Source: Lucinisca nassula
Lineage: Eukaryota; Mollusca; Bivalvia; Lucinida; Lucinidae
Reading direction: 5' to 3'
Assembly: GCA_963580285.1 (NCBI GenBank)
Contig: OY757026.1
Location: forward strand, 65,659,396-65,723,395
Length of the DNA: 64,000 nucleotides
The notes beneath the pieces were generated by a model. The model ran no database searches. It saw only the letters and a list, made by a program, of their open reading frames with translations, and was not told the DNA's origin. Of this stretch, positions 22,272 to 35,200 are shown in pieces (positions within the stretch are counted from its first letter, which is position 1; each line of letters opens with the position of its first letter). A program made the position numbers and the translations under genes.

Positions 22272-22869
22272 ACTTTTTGACCCGGCATGACCCATATTCG
22301 AACTTGACCGAGATTTTGTGGTGGTTCAAATTGTGTGCAAGTTTAGTTAAAATCAAATCATAAATGAAACATCTATCATGCAGACAAGACCAAAATAGGC
22401 AATTTTTGCCCTTTCAGGGGCCGTAACTCTGTAACACATGATGGGATATGGCTGGTTCAAGAAAGGAACCCAGATCTCATGGTGGTACAAGTTGTGTGCA
22501 AGTCGGGTTAAAATCAAATCAAAAATGAAGATGCTATCATGCGGACAAGACCAAAAAAGGCAATTTTTGCCCTTTCAGGGGCCGTAACTCCGTAACACAT
22601 GATGGGATATGGCTGGTTCAAGAAAGGAACCCAGATCTCATGGTGGTACAAGTTGTGTGCAAGTCTGGTTAAAATCAAATCAAAAATGAAGATGCTATCA
22701 TGCGGACAAGGCCAAAAAAGGCAATTTTTGCCCTTTCAGGGGCCGTAACTCCGTAACACATGATGGGATATGGCTGGTTCAAGAAAGGAACCTAGATCTC
22801 ATGCTGGTACAAGTTGTGTGCAAGTCTGGTTAAAATCAAATCATAAATGAAGATGCTATCGTGCGGACA

Positions 22870-22930
22870 AGAAATTGTTTACGCACGGACGCACGCACGG
22901 ACGCACGCACGGACGCACGCACTGACGACG
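22870..22930. repeat. (GACGCACGCACG)n microsatellite
   Basis: About four 12-bp units, CGGACGCACGCA, just inside the AGCTCACC end of element 2. Confidence 0.93.
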
Positions 22931-23269
22931 GACAAAATGTGATCACAAAAGCTCACCTTGTCACTACGTGACAGGTGAGCTAAAAATAAGGTATACCCCC
23001 AAAACCCCAGTTGTACTATATAAAGGGGGGGTTCAAGGGGTCAAAATTATATAGGCGTGTTTTCGTGATGCGGAACACATGAAGGCATACAACCTCTTCA
23101 AACTGTGCAAGGTGATATTATGCTTGCTTACAAATGCTTTATAGAAGTCATGGCTAACAACAAATTTACTCACCACTAAAAACAATGTTTCGTTCATCTT
23201 TTGGCAATAAAGGGTAACAAGAGTACATGATTATACTTTGTATAGCCATGAAATTCCAAGTCAAATCTA

Positions 23270-23422
23270 ATAAACCTTATTGGTTTCATTGGGCGACAGG
23301 GCTTGAGATGTCATTTCATCTAAATGTTGGGTAAAAGTCCCAAACAATTGAAAGCAACGTCTCCAAAATGACATTTACAGAGTTGACCGGGACGTTAAAC
23401 CTCAATTCAAACAAACAGAACC
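23270..23422 (+). mobile_element. SINE family S2, 5'-truncated
   Basis: Only the 3' half is present: ATTGGTTTCATTGGGCGACAGG ... GGGACGTTAAACCTCAATTC followed by AAACAAACAG. Confidence 0.75.
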
Positions 23423-23521
23423 AAGAAATTCCAATAAAATAATGCAAATAGAAACAATGAATAAATATGAATAATGTGAAATGAAATGCATTCATAATTA
23501 AAACCCCTCCAACTGTTTCAT

Positions 23522-23880
23522 TACATTAACAAGTCCGTGAAAAGAACCCCCACTTTATACAATCACAAAAACACGCCTATATAATTTTGACCCCCATGAA
23601 ACCCACTTTTATATAGTAAAACTGGGGTTTTCAGGGGCAAACCTTATTTTCTGACTTCTGCTCTACAAGAGATTGTGGGTACTCGTTAGAACCGCCTCGA
23701 TAAGGCGGTTCTAACGTGTACCCACAATCTATATTTTGAGCAGAAATAAAAAAAAAATCTCAATTTTTCATCTAAAATGTTTCATTTTTTCGGCCCTAAA
23801 GATTGCCATGTATTTGTATAGGCATGTTTTCGTATTGCCGAGCAACTTTGGGTTTATGGGGTATACATTAATTTGTTATC
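23522..23880. mobile_element. MITE type A nested inside MITE type B
   Basis: 23522-23561 is a type B left end (AACAAGTCCGTGAAAAGAAC, CCCCACTTTATAC). Type A occupies about 23562-23837 (ATCACAAAAACACGCCTATA ... TATAGGCATGTTTTCGTATTG) with the central hairpin GGTACTCGTTAGAACCGCCTC/GATAAGGCGGTTCTAACGTGTACCC at 23665-23720. Type B resumes with TTGGGTTTATGGGGTATACATTA at 23848. Confidence 0.75.
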
Positions 23881-26020
23881 GTTGCTACAAGTCGCAAACG
23901 TGGTTGAAGTCTGTCCGATGGAAGAGTCTGCTCTCTTGCATTTGTACCCTTGTTTCAATTAAAAAAGTGGAATTTTCTCAAAATATGCTACGCTTTTAAA
24001 TTCCATCCAAAACATAGTCTCCAACGGAAGAATGTAAACGCATGTTCTGTATTTAAGTAGTGTTTTCTTGAGCTTTCATTCCATAAACATGTTAACATGT
24101 ACAATAGGATGAAATGGGATAGTTTTAGTACATGGATCCAAAGTGCTATATTAAAAAAGTAAAAGTAAATGAATAAAGTATCATGAAAATCTCTCGAAGC
24201 CGAATATGTGGTCTTAGGGTACATAAAGTTACCAATTTTTTTCCGCCGCTAACTTCAAATCACAAACGATCTGCTTATATCTGCAAATCCATTATTCTGA
24301 AAAATATTGCTTTAGGCAGTTGCTGGTTACAATTCGACATACTATCTGTTTACATCTTTGCAGGCCGCGGCCATATCGGTTGAATTTCTGCGTCGATTGG
24401 TTAAACCAATCAAGTTGCGAATCAGGATTCACTGCGGGGCAAAAAAACATGTCGGATGCATCCATCATCTGTCGAGAGATAATTGTTTAAAAATATATAT
24501 GTATTATCTGCAGCTATGCTACAGGGGCAAACTTTTGGAGCGGCGAAGAAAAACAATGTTAATGTTAAGATTTCCCGGGTATATTCGCATGTGTGAAAAC
24601 CAGAATGTTTGATAAGAAAAGGATGCATAAACAATGTCATTTTCCAAGAAAAGTCCGTCCTTCGATTTCCAAGATTTTAAAAATAAATGCGAATCAGCTT
24701 CAAGCTCCTGTTTTAATACACATGCAATTCTTATTTGTATAATGCTAGACACAATTACATTTCTAATACGCATCCTGGTGTTGCTTAACGTTTATTAATG
24801 GCTCGAAACTCAATGGTTTACTAGCAATGTGTATGTTGTGTTTACTCATAACATTCGCCTTATCCAGGCGAGTACATACACTTAACATTTTCAAGATAAG
24901 ACGAGAATCTCTCTAAACTATATCTAACTGTTAGTTTCATGAAGCTATGGAAGGAGTTCTTTTAAGACTCAATTTTTTTAAAATTTGGTGAACGAGCCGT
25001 CGGCACACGAGCCTTTAAAATTTCATTGCATACAGTACAATTATCTCAAAATCTGTGACGCACAAACAGTTTTATAACATTTATTTCCACAATAATTCTT
25101 CACAATCTCCAACGTTTCGGCTTTTTACAGCCCTTTTCACGGATTGTTCTTTCAAGCTATCACATATTTTTCCTATTCATCTTTCCACCATGTTGAATGT
25201 TTTTGTTTTGCCAAACGTTGCCGCGGCGCCATGACGTCGGATTCCCGACATCATAACGGCACAACCCTGTTTGGCGCCAAACAATTACAATTCTAATTGT
25301 GGGTACTCGTTAGAATTCTCAAAATCGTCATCAAATGTAACTTCGAACTGTATCACGTTAACAGTCGTGTATATTGAAATACGTTTGCATGAATACTACT
25401 TAATTTTATATGTTTGCCTTTTGCTAACACGTTCACATACCTGTATATTCACTCATTCTCAAATCAATTGGGATTTTAGCCGTTTAAAAAGTCAAATTAT
25501 AAAGTAACTTAGATTCACTCACCGATATGTTCACAATAAAGTATTAACATGTACCTATATTCAGTTAAAATTCCTTGATCAAGAAATGAAAAGTTATTTC
25601 ACCGCAACAGCTAGAAATATGTCGGTGGTTTGATAAATTTTGATTGTGAGAAATGTGCGCTACAATCTACTTGTTCGTTACCCCCTTCTATAACATCACA
25701 AAAATCAAGAGACCCTAGCTCGCAATGACAGAAACTTACGACCGGGTTATTAAGCGCGGACAAAATTGAACATATGGTCATATATATGGTAAAGAAATGA
25801 ATAGCCATTTTGAATAAAATTCAGGGTTGGTTAGAGAATACAGAAAAAGATATAGTTTTCTGAAAACATACAACTTTCATTTTGTTTTAAGAGAAGCACA
25901 TAATAGCTACATCATGTACGACTATTGCATTTGAACAGGTATTGAGTGGAAAATAAGGAATACAAGTAATATTACTTTAGATAAACGATCAACATAAGCA
26001 ATAAGTTTATTTGAATTATA
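23881..26020. other. Mostly single-copy AT-rich DNA, no gene recognised
   Basis: I found no protein family, no splice-framed exon and no full repeat copy. A hairpin arm fragment (TTGTGGGTACTCGTTAGAATTC) at about 25298-25318 is a half copy of the MITE hairpin. 25200-25262 is unusually GC-rich (GCCGCGGCGCCATGACGTCGG) for the region. A minus-strand 84-codon frame (24519-24773) has no recognisable domain. Confidence 0.45.
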
Positions 26021-26029
26021 TGTAAAAAG

Positions 26030-28040
26030 TCGCGGACATTACAGTGATTTTGTTTATATAAATCAAATAGTTTACTAACGTGATTAACTGACAATATAGC
26101 TGTTAGTGTCATTTTCATTCATCTTTTGGATCTAACTAATGTAACAGTGCATGTTCAGTCATATGCTTTTAAAACATGGTGTCGCTATTACGCAAAAAGC
26201 ATCGGTATATACTTTTATGCATAAAAAATGCTCTCCTGACAGATAAACTGCGTTAAGGCAGCCGAAACATTAAAAGACATATCTATCGGATATAAACACG
26301 CAACAACCACATGTCCTTATGTTCTCAACAATCAAGTATCTAAAATTAATGATGCAACTGCGAGAATACAGTATCGAACATTACAGTGCATTCCAGAGTA
26401 ATATTTTTCTACACAAAAGTCTTCAAAATGTAACCAATTTTGCCTACCAGCTGGTAGAAAGTAACAGGTTTTGTGAAGTTTGTAAATAAGTTCTAAGAAA
26501 TGTAAACAAATGCATATCTGTAAATGGCAGCTATGATGGTCTCGGACATTACCATACACGGTAAAGGGACATGCTATGCCACTTTACCATTTCTACCTGT
26601 AAAATTGAAATGGAATCTGATATTGTATTTGTTGTATCTAATTAACATAATCAAGAGTAAACCAGCATACTCTAAAATATACATATTTATTTTAGGTGGG
26701 GATGTTCGATACAATTTGTAATGTTCGACACCATAATTTTAGTAACATAAACTGCACTTACAATGTTTTTTAACATTCAAAATATGCATTTGGAAATACA
26801 AATTGGACAGTCGAAGTGCCTTCTTAACATTGCACATTTTATATTGAAAATATTCATTCTGGCAAATAATATTTGGGAAAAGATTATAAGCTATGGGACT
26901 CCAATACAAAATCGAAAATAAGTAATATTTGGAATCAACATTGTTACTGTTTGCAGCTATTGGTAGAAATGTAGCAAACATGTATATCACTAAACGTGTT
27001 CATTTTACACAACTAAGGTTGCACAATTCAAAATAGTTCATTTATTTGCAGTCATTATCCCTGGACGGTCAACATAGCAAACCTGTCATGTTCGATACCA
27101 AATGTAGCGGACATTTCATCGCATACATCCACTGCTTATTGCAATAGAATAATGATCTTGCAAGCGTGCAAATGTTGTTCATTTATTGTGATTTTTGGTG
27201 GTATATTCTTAATTGAAAATATTAATTGTGGCAAATACTATTGGAAAAAGATAAAAAGTTTCTATGCAGATATTTTAAAACAAATTATGACTGCAGTTTT
27301 CCCTTAACTGTGGTATTGCCTGCCGACTCCCTCACCCATCAAACACCGGAAAAGGCACCAATGTCGTCTGCAGACACTTTCTACTACGTAATCTGGTAAC
27401 GGAGAACTGTGCCACGTGAGAGCAATGTGATCAAGCTGTTAGACTAACAATTTTCGGTATCGAACATTACCGGTCTTGAACATTACAAAGCACTGGAAAT
27501 GAGGGAATTTCAACATCAAAATATTATTTTCGTTCCTGATGATGTATTTGTGTTAGTCACACAGTGCGGGAGTTTAATTCGATCTAGCATTTTTTGTCGA
27601 TACATACGTAATAAGCCTGGTATAATGATCGCGAACATTACATGCATTTTTGCAACAAATCCATGCACATTTTTGTACGACAAGTATTTTTAATTTCCTG
27701 TTTGTGCATGTAACATCAAACGGCCTTATATGCTTATTATAATATAGAATCTCCATTTGGTGACGTTTCCGTGTATAAAAACCTCAACGTTGTTTTGAAA
27801 TATCAAGAAGAAAAACGTCGTCTCGTACATTAAAATGCTTAATTAACTTTCGGCGACAGCCATAATCGGGGAAAAATACTTAGTAAGACTCTATGTAGTC
27901 CTGCTAATGGTAGTTATTTCCCTACCCAGAATATGTAAATTTGATGGAAACCACCTAACCCTTTCCTTTCTAGTGGAATAGCAAATTTATAAGTGCGCAA
28001 ACAAAGAGAATTCGAAAAGCGACAGTCTCGAACATTACAA
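26030..28040. repeat. Region with a recurring CGNACATTAC motif
   Basis: TCGCGGACATTACAGTG (26031), ATCGAACATTACAGTG (26373), CTCGGACATTACC (26540), reversed GTAATGTTCGAC (26719), GCGGACATTTC (27106), ATCGAACATTACCGG and TTGAACATTAC (27456-27486), TCGCGAACATTACATG (27629), CTCGTACATTA (27821) and CTCGAACATTAC (28027). Between motifs the sequence looks unrelated, so this is not a simple tandem array. No gene was recognised here. Confidence 0.55.
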
Positions 28041-28396
28041 AACAAGGTTTTCCTGTGGCTGATTTTCCCTGAAAAGGTACTTTTCTACAGGAGGTTTATC
28101 ATGATATCTTTGGGACGTGTTGTTCTGTCATATAAACGTATGCATTGGTTACACATGACTGCTTGATCTCAGAAAATGTACGGCGACTGCAATATCCCAA
28201 TTCATTTGAGAATGAGTGATAGTGAAAACTCTAAAAAGCACAACTTGTATTTAAAAAGCTTACATTAATTGTTATTCCTGCTTTCACATTAACCGATCTG
28301 TTTCGGGTGAATAGCATTTAAGCCAATTAACTGTAGGAAAATGGGATTTTAAAGGGCATAGATTATTGTTTTGATTTCCATATTTCACTCCATACC

Positions 28397-28674
28397 ATTT
28401 GGATAACACACCCGTTCGACATAGTGTATTTTTTCACATCTTCAAAATGGGTACTTTTCTGATGAAAATCCGTGACATTTTTCTTACAATTACTGCAAAC
28501 ATAGGTTGTGGGTGTTCGTTAGAACCGCCTCGTTGAGGCGGTTCTAACGAGTACCCACAACCTATGTCTTGGAGCAGAAATAAGAACAATAATGAATACC
28601 CCTGTAAACCCCAGTTTTCTCTATATGAAGTGGGGTTAAGGGGGTCTTCATTTCACGGACTTGGTCACGTGATG
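28397..28674. mobile_element. MITE type B just downstream of the DPP4-like stop codon
   Basis: The ends are TTGGATAACACACCCG (left) and TTTCACGGACTTGGTCACGTGATG (right). The central hairpin is GTGTTCGTTAGAACCGCCTC / GAGGCGGTTCTAACGAGTACCC around 28528. It lies about 420 bp past the stop on the gene's 3' side, so it may be in or near the 3' UTR. Confidence 0.85.
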
Positions 28675-28884
28675 TAAAGATTTCTGTTCTCTTTCAGGCA
28701 CACATAATCTATATTTGGAATACAGATGAGAACATTGTCGCAAGTTTTCGTCTGACATTTTCTAATCCGAGATCTATGTGCGGTAACATTATATTGCACA
28801 GAGATGAATAAAACCTTAAAAATTCTAAAAAGAAAAGTCGGACACCTTGAGGACTATGATTCTCTAAAATGTTAACACATTTGT

Positions 28885-28890
28885 TTTATT
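28885..28890 (-). terminator. Possible poly(A) signal AATAAA of the DPP4-like gene
   Basis: AATAAA on the minus strand about 205 bases after the stop codon. It was chosen for position only; such hexamers are common in AT-rich DNA. Confidence 0.3.
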
Positions 28891-29093
28891 ATCCAGCATA
28901 GAGCCCAAAACGAAGACGTAATAGCAAACAGGGTAGACCCTGATCAGACTTGGAGTAGTCTGATCTGGATCTGCTCTGCCTGCTTAGGCCTGTCTGTCCC
29001 AATACTTAGGATCATTTAAGAAAATCTTAGGGCTGTGCAACATTGCAATATATTGCACAGAAATGTATAATGTTGTTATGAATCTTTAGAAAG

Positions 29094-29255
29094 CTATCTT
29101 TTCTCATCGCCTTCGGTGTCTTTCTCTTTGTCTTCACCCGTTTCTTCGTGTCTTCTGGATTTACCATAACAGTTTAACAGAAAGTCTTCTATGGAATTAT
29201 ATAAGTGTGTTCGTGTATTACCACCATTTAATAAATGAGATTCATCTGTGTAAAT
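29094..29255 (-). CDS. DPP4: DPP4-like last exon (catalytic His, stop)
   Basis: 162 nt including TAG. The acceptor is TTATTTTCATTTTAG. It encodes IYTDESHLLNGGNTRTHLYN, SIEDFLLNCYG, then a charged tail (KSRRHEETGEDKEKDTEGDE) ending KR and stop. His360 equals human His740 and Cys382 equals Cys762. The tail has no counterpart in human DPP4. Confidence 0.95.
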   Translation of the reverse strand: MYTDESHLLNGGNTRTHLYNSIEDFLLNCYGKSRRHEETGEDKEKDTEGDEKR

Positions 29256-32200
29256 CTAAAATGAAAATAAAATACTTTTACATAAACATTGCTGTACGAC
29301 GAATATTGTCAAGTAGCTCATCATACTGTCTTATGTGCTCTTGATATTGTACAAAAGTATTGAAACTGGTTCCCATAATTAAATATCACCACTATTTAGT
29401 TAATGTGATAATCTGTGTAAATAAAAATTATTATTATACAAGTATGTTGAAAAGTTCCTTTAATATATGTCTTGAAAGGCATATAAGAAGTGGCAGGCTT
29501 TATAATTATTATTATTATACAATACAGTTTACAAGTTCCGATAATATATGTCTTGAAAGTCAGAAACAGGTCATATTTCCCCTTTGTATACTAGTGGACT
29601 CTTCCATCGATATAAGCTGGACAAGTCCATTTGTCATATAGGGGTGGCAGACCAATTTTTTTGTGTTTTTTTTTATTGTATTTTGACGATAAATTCTGTA
29701 AGCAAATATTGCAGGTCCTGAAGAGATGCCGCGTTTTGCGGCCTCTAATCTGGGTCAGCATTGTTTGCCAAAATTCCCCCTTCAGGGGATTCCTGCGTAC
29801 AACTGATTAAACACTAAAGTACCAAGAATATTTCAACCGACGACGTGCTGTTACTTATTAGCCATTTCATGGAAAATAGAAGTGAAGGCAATGAACAGGA
29901 GTTGATACAATTAACCAACAGCTGCCATCAGAGACACCAAAGGGAAAGAAACTCAAACATGAAACAACTAGACCCTAATGGAAACATCAACAGCGGAAAG
30001 CCAAAAGGGCAGTTACTTTCCCACAAAATAGCCAATTGGTTATCCAAAGCAAAATAATATAAGCAATACACACACTCAAAGACAAACCATAACAAAAACT
30101 AGAGCTGTCAGTGAAACTGACTAGGGCCCCGGCAGCGCTATCAGAAATTTGTGGACGGACAGACGGACGGACAGACAGACAGACAGAGTGATTACTATAG
30201 GGCACCCACACTTTCAGTGCGGGGCCCTAACGAATTATACGTTAAGTCCGCAAGAAGGCATTCTAAATAGAAGTAGAGGCAATGATCAGGAATCGATACA
30301 ATCAACCCATAGCTTCTCTCAGAGACACCAAAGGGAAAGAAACACAAACATGCAACAACAGACGTAATGGAAACACCAACAGTGGAAAGCCAAAAGGACA
30401 GTTACTTTCCCCCAAAATGGCCAATGGGCTATCCAAAATAAAATAACACAAGTGACACAAACACCTAAGGACAAACCATAACAAAAATAAATCGCGACAG
30501 AAGAACTGCCATGGAACGGTCAGCGGCAACGAACTCCACATGGGGGGGGGGGGGCTTAAATCGATTTTACGTGGCCACAATCCTCGCCCTTATTTCCATC
30601 GCGATGTAGACAAATAATTTGTTCAGTCCGCATGAAGGCCTCCTAACTCATCAGTGCAAAATCTCCGTGAACACAAATAATCAAACAACCACTGAGATGA
30701 AACAACGGTGAGGACTCGACAGCAAGAAACCACTGAAATGCTGGAGCAAAAGAAAACCAACAGTTAGACTCCGATTGGCCCGACCAGAGATATAGCATCA
30801 GGCATCAGCCAACATTACCTTGAATTAGATCTAATTCTCATTAAAGCCATTCACACTGGAACCGTCATAGAATCTGAGGCCTGACCCACCGGCGTGCAAT
30901 TAAAGAGGGCAGCAAAGTTGTCAACCGTGATTGGGTTAACTACCATGCATGTAGTCTAAATCATCAGTGCAACTTCTTCGAGAACACAGAAATCAAACAA
31001 CCACAGGGATGAACCAATGGTGAGGTGAGGACTCGACAGCAAGAAACCACTAAAATGCTGGTGCTGGATACATGTAAACTTGATAAACAAGATTGTATTT
31101 TTGAACTTGCCTGAGATTGAAAATATACATTCTGTTCTGTTAATGCTTTCATCAGCTGTGCTGAGTTTTGAAAATGTACATTATCTGAAATAATAAAAAT
31201 AGCAGATGGCATTTTGTTTTCATTTGAACAGATTGTTGTTTTAAACATTACCGACTGTGTTAGAGACTTGTTCTATGTTTTTAATTATGGACTTTCTTTT
31301 ATGTAACGTGTACTGGCGCAAACGCAACAAACATGGATGTTCTAATTTGCTGTTTTCTTTCTCCAACACATAGTGCCAAAGCACAATAAATCTTACTTAA
31401 ATTCATGTAAAATCAACCAAATTGTGTTCAACTCGCTATTCCAGATCGTCGCATCATACTCCAGTGGTACAGAAGGTTTCATAAAGCAAATGACGTATAC
31501 AGATATATGTGCAATTAGAAAAATTTTCTGTAATCCAGTAAATGTGTTTTAGCAGAAATTTTGTACTATTTTCTTTATCTATCCTCCAAATCTAGGAAGT
31601 CAATGTGTCCATTTAAAACGATCCCATTTAGACTTTTCTTGTCAAGCTTTGCAGCAAAGTAAGAATATATAAATACAGTAAAACTTCGATGGCTCGAACA
31701 CCGATGGTTCGTTTACCATGGCTGAGTCGAACCCATTTTTGAGTCCCTAGGGAATTCCTCTACATCAGAAGTACATAAGAAGTAGTGTAAGGAGATCTTA
31801 TGTTGCAAATGTATACTGTGTGTGCTCATTAGAATCGCCTCGTCGAGGCGATTCTAATGAATACACACAACATATATTTTTATTATGGAAAACCGGAAAG
31901 ATGTCCCAAAATTACCCCCGTTATGCCTCCTTTCAGTAACCCTCAGTGGCTCGAACTACCCCTGTCTCGAACAGATTTCCATGGTCCCAAAGGTGTTCGA
32001 GCCATTGAAGTTCGACTGTAACTGAAAAGACCACTGTTTTACCCTTGGTTTTTCGGGGCTTCGTGATGATAGTTTTAAAAATAGTCAGACCTGACTGTGT
32101 AAGCGGACAGGTAGAACTAGGTCATCGTAATTTCATAAAGTGTGTGGAACCTGTAGGCTTAAAACGTTGACTAAATATCGAAATAATATCAACGATGTTT

Positions 32201-35200
32201 CAACGTTCATTATTTGGTAAATACCTACAAATTCATAAACTCTATCAAATAAGGATTGAAAAGCATCTAATTAGTGTGAAATAGACTGCCAAATTAGAAC
32301 TAAACAGAGATTCAAAACCTGAAATCACACATGTGTTCTAGTACTCTACAAGAGTCAGTCTCGCTTCGGTGGCAATAAAAATTCCCCCTGCCCTTCATCA
32401 TAATGTGGGTTATATTTTTAAGACCTTTGGGATCATTCATTTCACTGCAAAAATTAGGAAATATTTTAGGGTTACTGATAATAACTAGCTAGTCTGGCCC
32501 AGACAAAATCTTGTACAGTCCATATTTGTTTTTTTGTTGTTGTTTTTTTTTTTTCTTCAGATTTATACTGACGTCCTTGCTTCCAAAGGATTACCCCTTT
32601 TCAGAACATTTAAACAACACAGCTGGTATTAATAGGTTATTGACTTTATATTGTGAAATATTCGGCACGAGTTCATATGACGAAGGACGCACGAGCTTGC
32701 GAGTGCGTCTTCGCCATATGAACGAGTGCCGAATATTTCACAATATAAAGTCAATAACCTTTTTATTATATACCCAAAACTTGAACTGTCTACTAAAATT
32801 CAGGATTGCCTGGTATAGAAATCTGATGGTAAAATTAGATTATATATCTTTGAGTGGGTTGAAATGGAAAATAATGAAGGTCGTTCAGTGTCTCCCTACA
32901 CGCTGAAAAACCACGCCCAACGGCGCCAAAGTGAAGACGACGTTAACGTTGTGGGTGTGACGCCATTAAAAACATTGACGTTTCCCAACACAGGACGCCA
33001 TTTCTTCCGAAGCGTCGGTTATATTTCTTTCAAAATACTCCTGATTTCTCAGAAGAAAGTATTGAAAATATAAAGAGATTGCAGGTAGGTCATGTTTCAC
33101 AGCATAAAATGTGCTTTATGCACTTTGTCAGAACCTATTTACGTTCTTTCAGTCGATACGCACGACAAGATGGCTGCAGATGTTTCGTCTTGAAATTCAT
33201 AGATTTGAAAGTAGTTCTATTGTGAACGAGACTACCTATCTACGGGCAATATGAACTTGACTACGGGCAATATGGAAAAATATTGACGGTAACTTCTGTA
33301 CAAAGTAAACGGGACATTTTCTGGGTATATAATAATTATGGAATGTGTGGCGGTCGTAAAAAGTCTCTTTGCCCTTCATCATAATGTGGGTTATATTTTC
33401 TAGACATTTAGGGTTATATTTTCTAGACCTTTCGGATCATTCATTTCACTGCATAATTAAGGAAATATATTAGGGTCACTGACTAGTCTCGCCCAGACAA
33501 AATCTCGTACACTCCATAGCTATGCTGTTGTTTGTTACTTACTGTGTGTATCACTTGTGTCTTTTTATTTTGGACGATCATATGGCCATTTTGTGGGAAA
33601 GTAACTGTCCTTATGGCCTTCCTTTGTTTAGGTTTCCATTATGGTCTGGTCGCTTAATGTTTGTGTTTCTTTCCCTTTGGTGTCTTTGATGGGTGGAGTA
33701 AGTTAATTGTATCGATTCCTGATCTTTGTTTTACTTCTACTTTACCCCTTTTCAGAACATTTAATCATCACAGCTGGTATTAAGGGAATGTATGACGGCC
33801 GTAAAAAGTTTCTCTGCCCCTCATTATAATCTAGGTTATATTTTCTAGTCCTTGTGATCATTGAGTTCACTGCAGAATTTAGAAAATATCTTAGGGTCAC
33901 TGTTAAGCCTAATTAGTCGAAATTAGCTAGTCTGATCCAGACAAAGCTCTTGTACACTCCATAAATTTCAGTTCTGCATTGAACTCCTTGCTTCCAAAGG
34001 ATAAGCCCTTTTTCAGAACACTTAATTTCACCACAGCTGAGTTAAAGTTAATGCATAGTCTCCCTGCCCTTCAGGAAAGGTTGGGCTATATTTCTAGTCG
34101 TTTAAGATAACTGAATTCACTGCGGAACTAAGGAAATATTTTGGGGGTATTTCATGAAGCTTTTTTGGTCGAAAATAGCTAGTCTGGCCCAGCAAAAATC
34201 TTGTTTACTCCATAGTTTTCAGTTCTGTACTGATTCATTGCTTCCAAACGATTACCCCTTTTTTAGAACATTTATCTTCATCACAGCTGGTGTTCAGGGA
34301 AAGATTTGGCGGCCGTAAAAAGTCTCCTTGCTTTATTCTAGTACTTTAGGATAATTTCTTTCAGTGCGGAATTTAGGAATTATTTGTGTATCACTGATAA
34401 GTCTTACTAGCAGAAACAAGCTAGTCTGGCCAAAAAAAAATCTTGTACACTCCAAAGTTTTCAGTTCTGTTCCATAGGCCTTGCTTTTAAAGCACTGCCC
34501 CTTTGTAAGAACATTAAGCAGGTATTATATACTTACCATCCCCTGTGCCATGAATTAGCATAAAATTCGACTTTTTAAAATTGGCAGCATATTTCGATAT
34601 ATTTGAAAACTGAAACAGAAATAGAAAAGCTTTCAGTTCCTGAAGTATCCATCACGTGAACAAGTCCGTGAAATGAACATCCCACTTAACCCCACTTTAT
34701 ACAGGGAAAACTGGGGTTTATGGGGGTATGCATTATTTTTCTTATTTGTGTTCCAAGACATAGGTTGTGGGTACTCGTTAGAACCACCTCAATGAGGCGG
34801 ATTGAACGAGCCCCACAACCTATGTTGGAAGTAAAAATAACAAAAAATCACAGATTTTCATCAAAAATTTAGCCATTTTGGAAGTGTGAAAAAATGCACG
34901 GGTGTGTTACCGTAATGCTTTGTTCATTGTTGTTTGTTTGTTTCTGATGCAGTTTAACGGCCCAGTCAGAACTATTTTAGGTCATTTTTACCCGGTCAGT
35001 TTACCTAGCCACACTTTTCCTGGGCAGGATTATACGTAAGCGGTTAGCCAGTACAGTGCACATTCTTTCCCCAGAAACTGACAACTGCCCTTCTTTCATC
35101 AGTGTGAGGGAGAGAATGACCGTAGAAAAGATTTCACGATCAAGCTCCACGAAAGAATGTTGCAGAACCCGGCAGGTATCGAACCCGCGTCCTACTGATC

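Larger units (their letters stand above)
19977..22981 (+). mobile_element. Hairpin-ended element 2 carrying 145-bp and 215-bp tandem cargo
   Basis: It starts CAAGAGGGCCCAGAGGGCCCTGG (hairpin) then GCTCACCTG, and ends AGCTCACCTTGTCACTACGTGACAGGTGAGCT (hairpin), preceded by a (GACGCACGCACG)n tract. It sits inside a MITE between AATAAGAA and AAAAATAAGG. The interior has three blocks: about 20520-20810 (AAGGCTCTATCTCAAA, ~115-bp repeat), 20815-22320 (145-bp repeat), and 22320-22870 (about 215-bp repeat, GGTACAAGTTGTGTGCAAGT...GGGGCCGTAACTC). Open minus-strand frames are by-products of the 145-bp repeat. Confidence 0.9.

Noticed and set aside
20967..22295. Several overlapping minus-strand open frames of 60-105 codons with similar protein repeats
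   Set aside because: They are the translation of the 145-bp tandem repeat; each is broken by stops and frameshifts, and the repeat is noncoding by composition.
25080..25262. GC-rich patch considered as a promoter or CpG island
   Set aside because: Too short and without a transcription start context; no exon found nearby.
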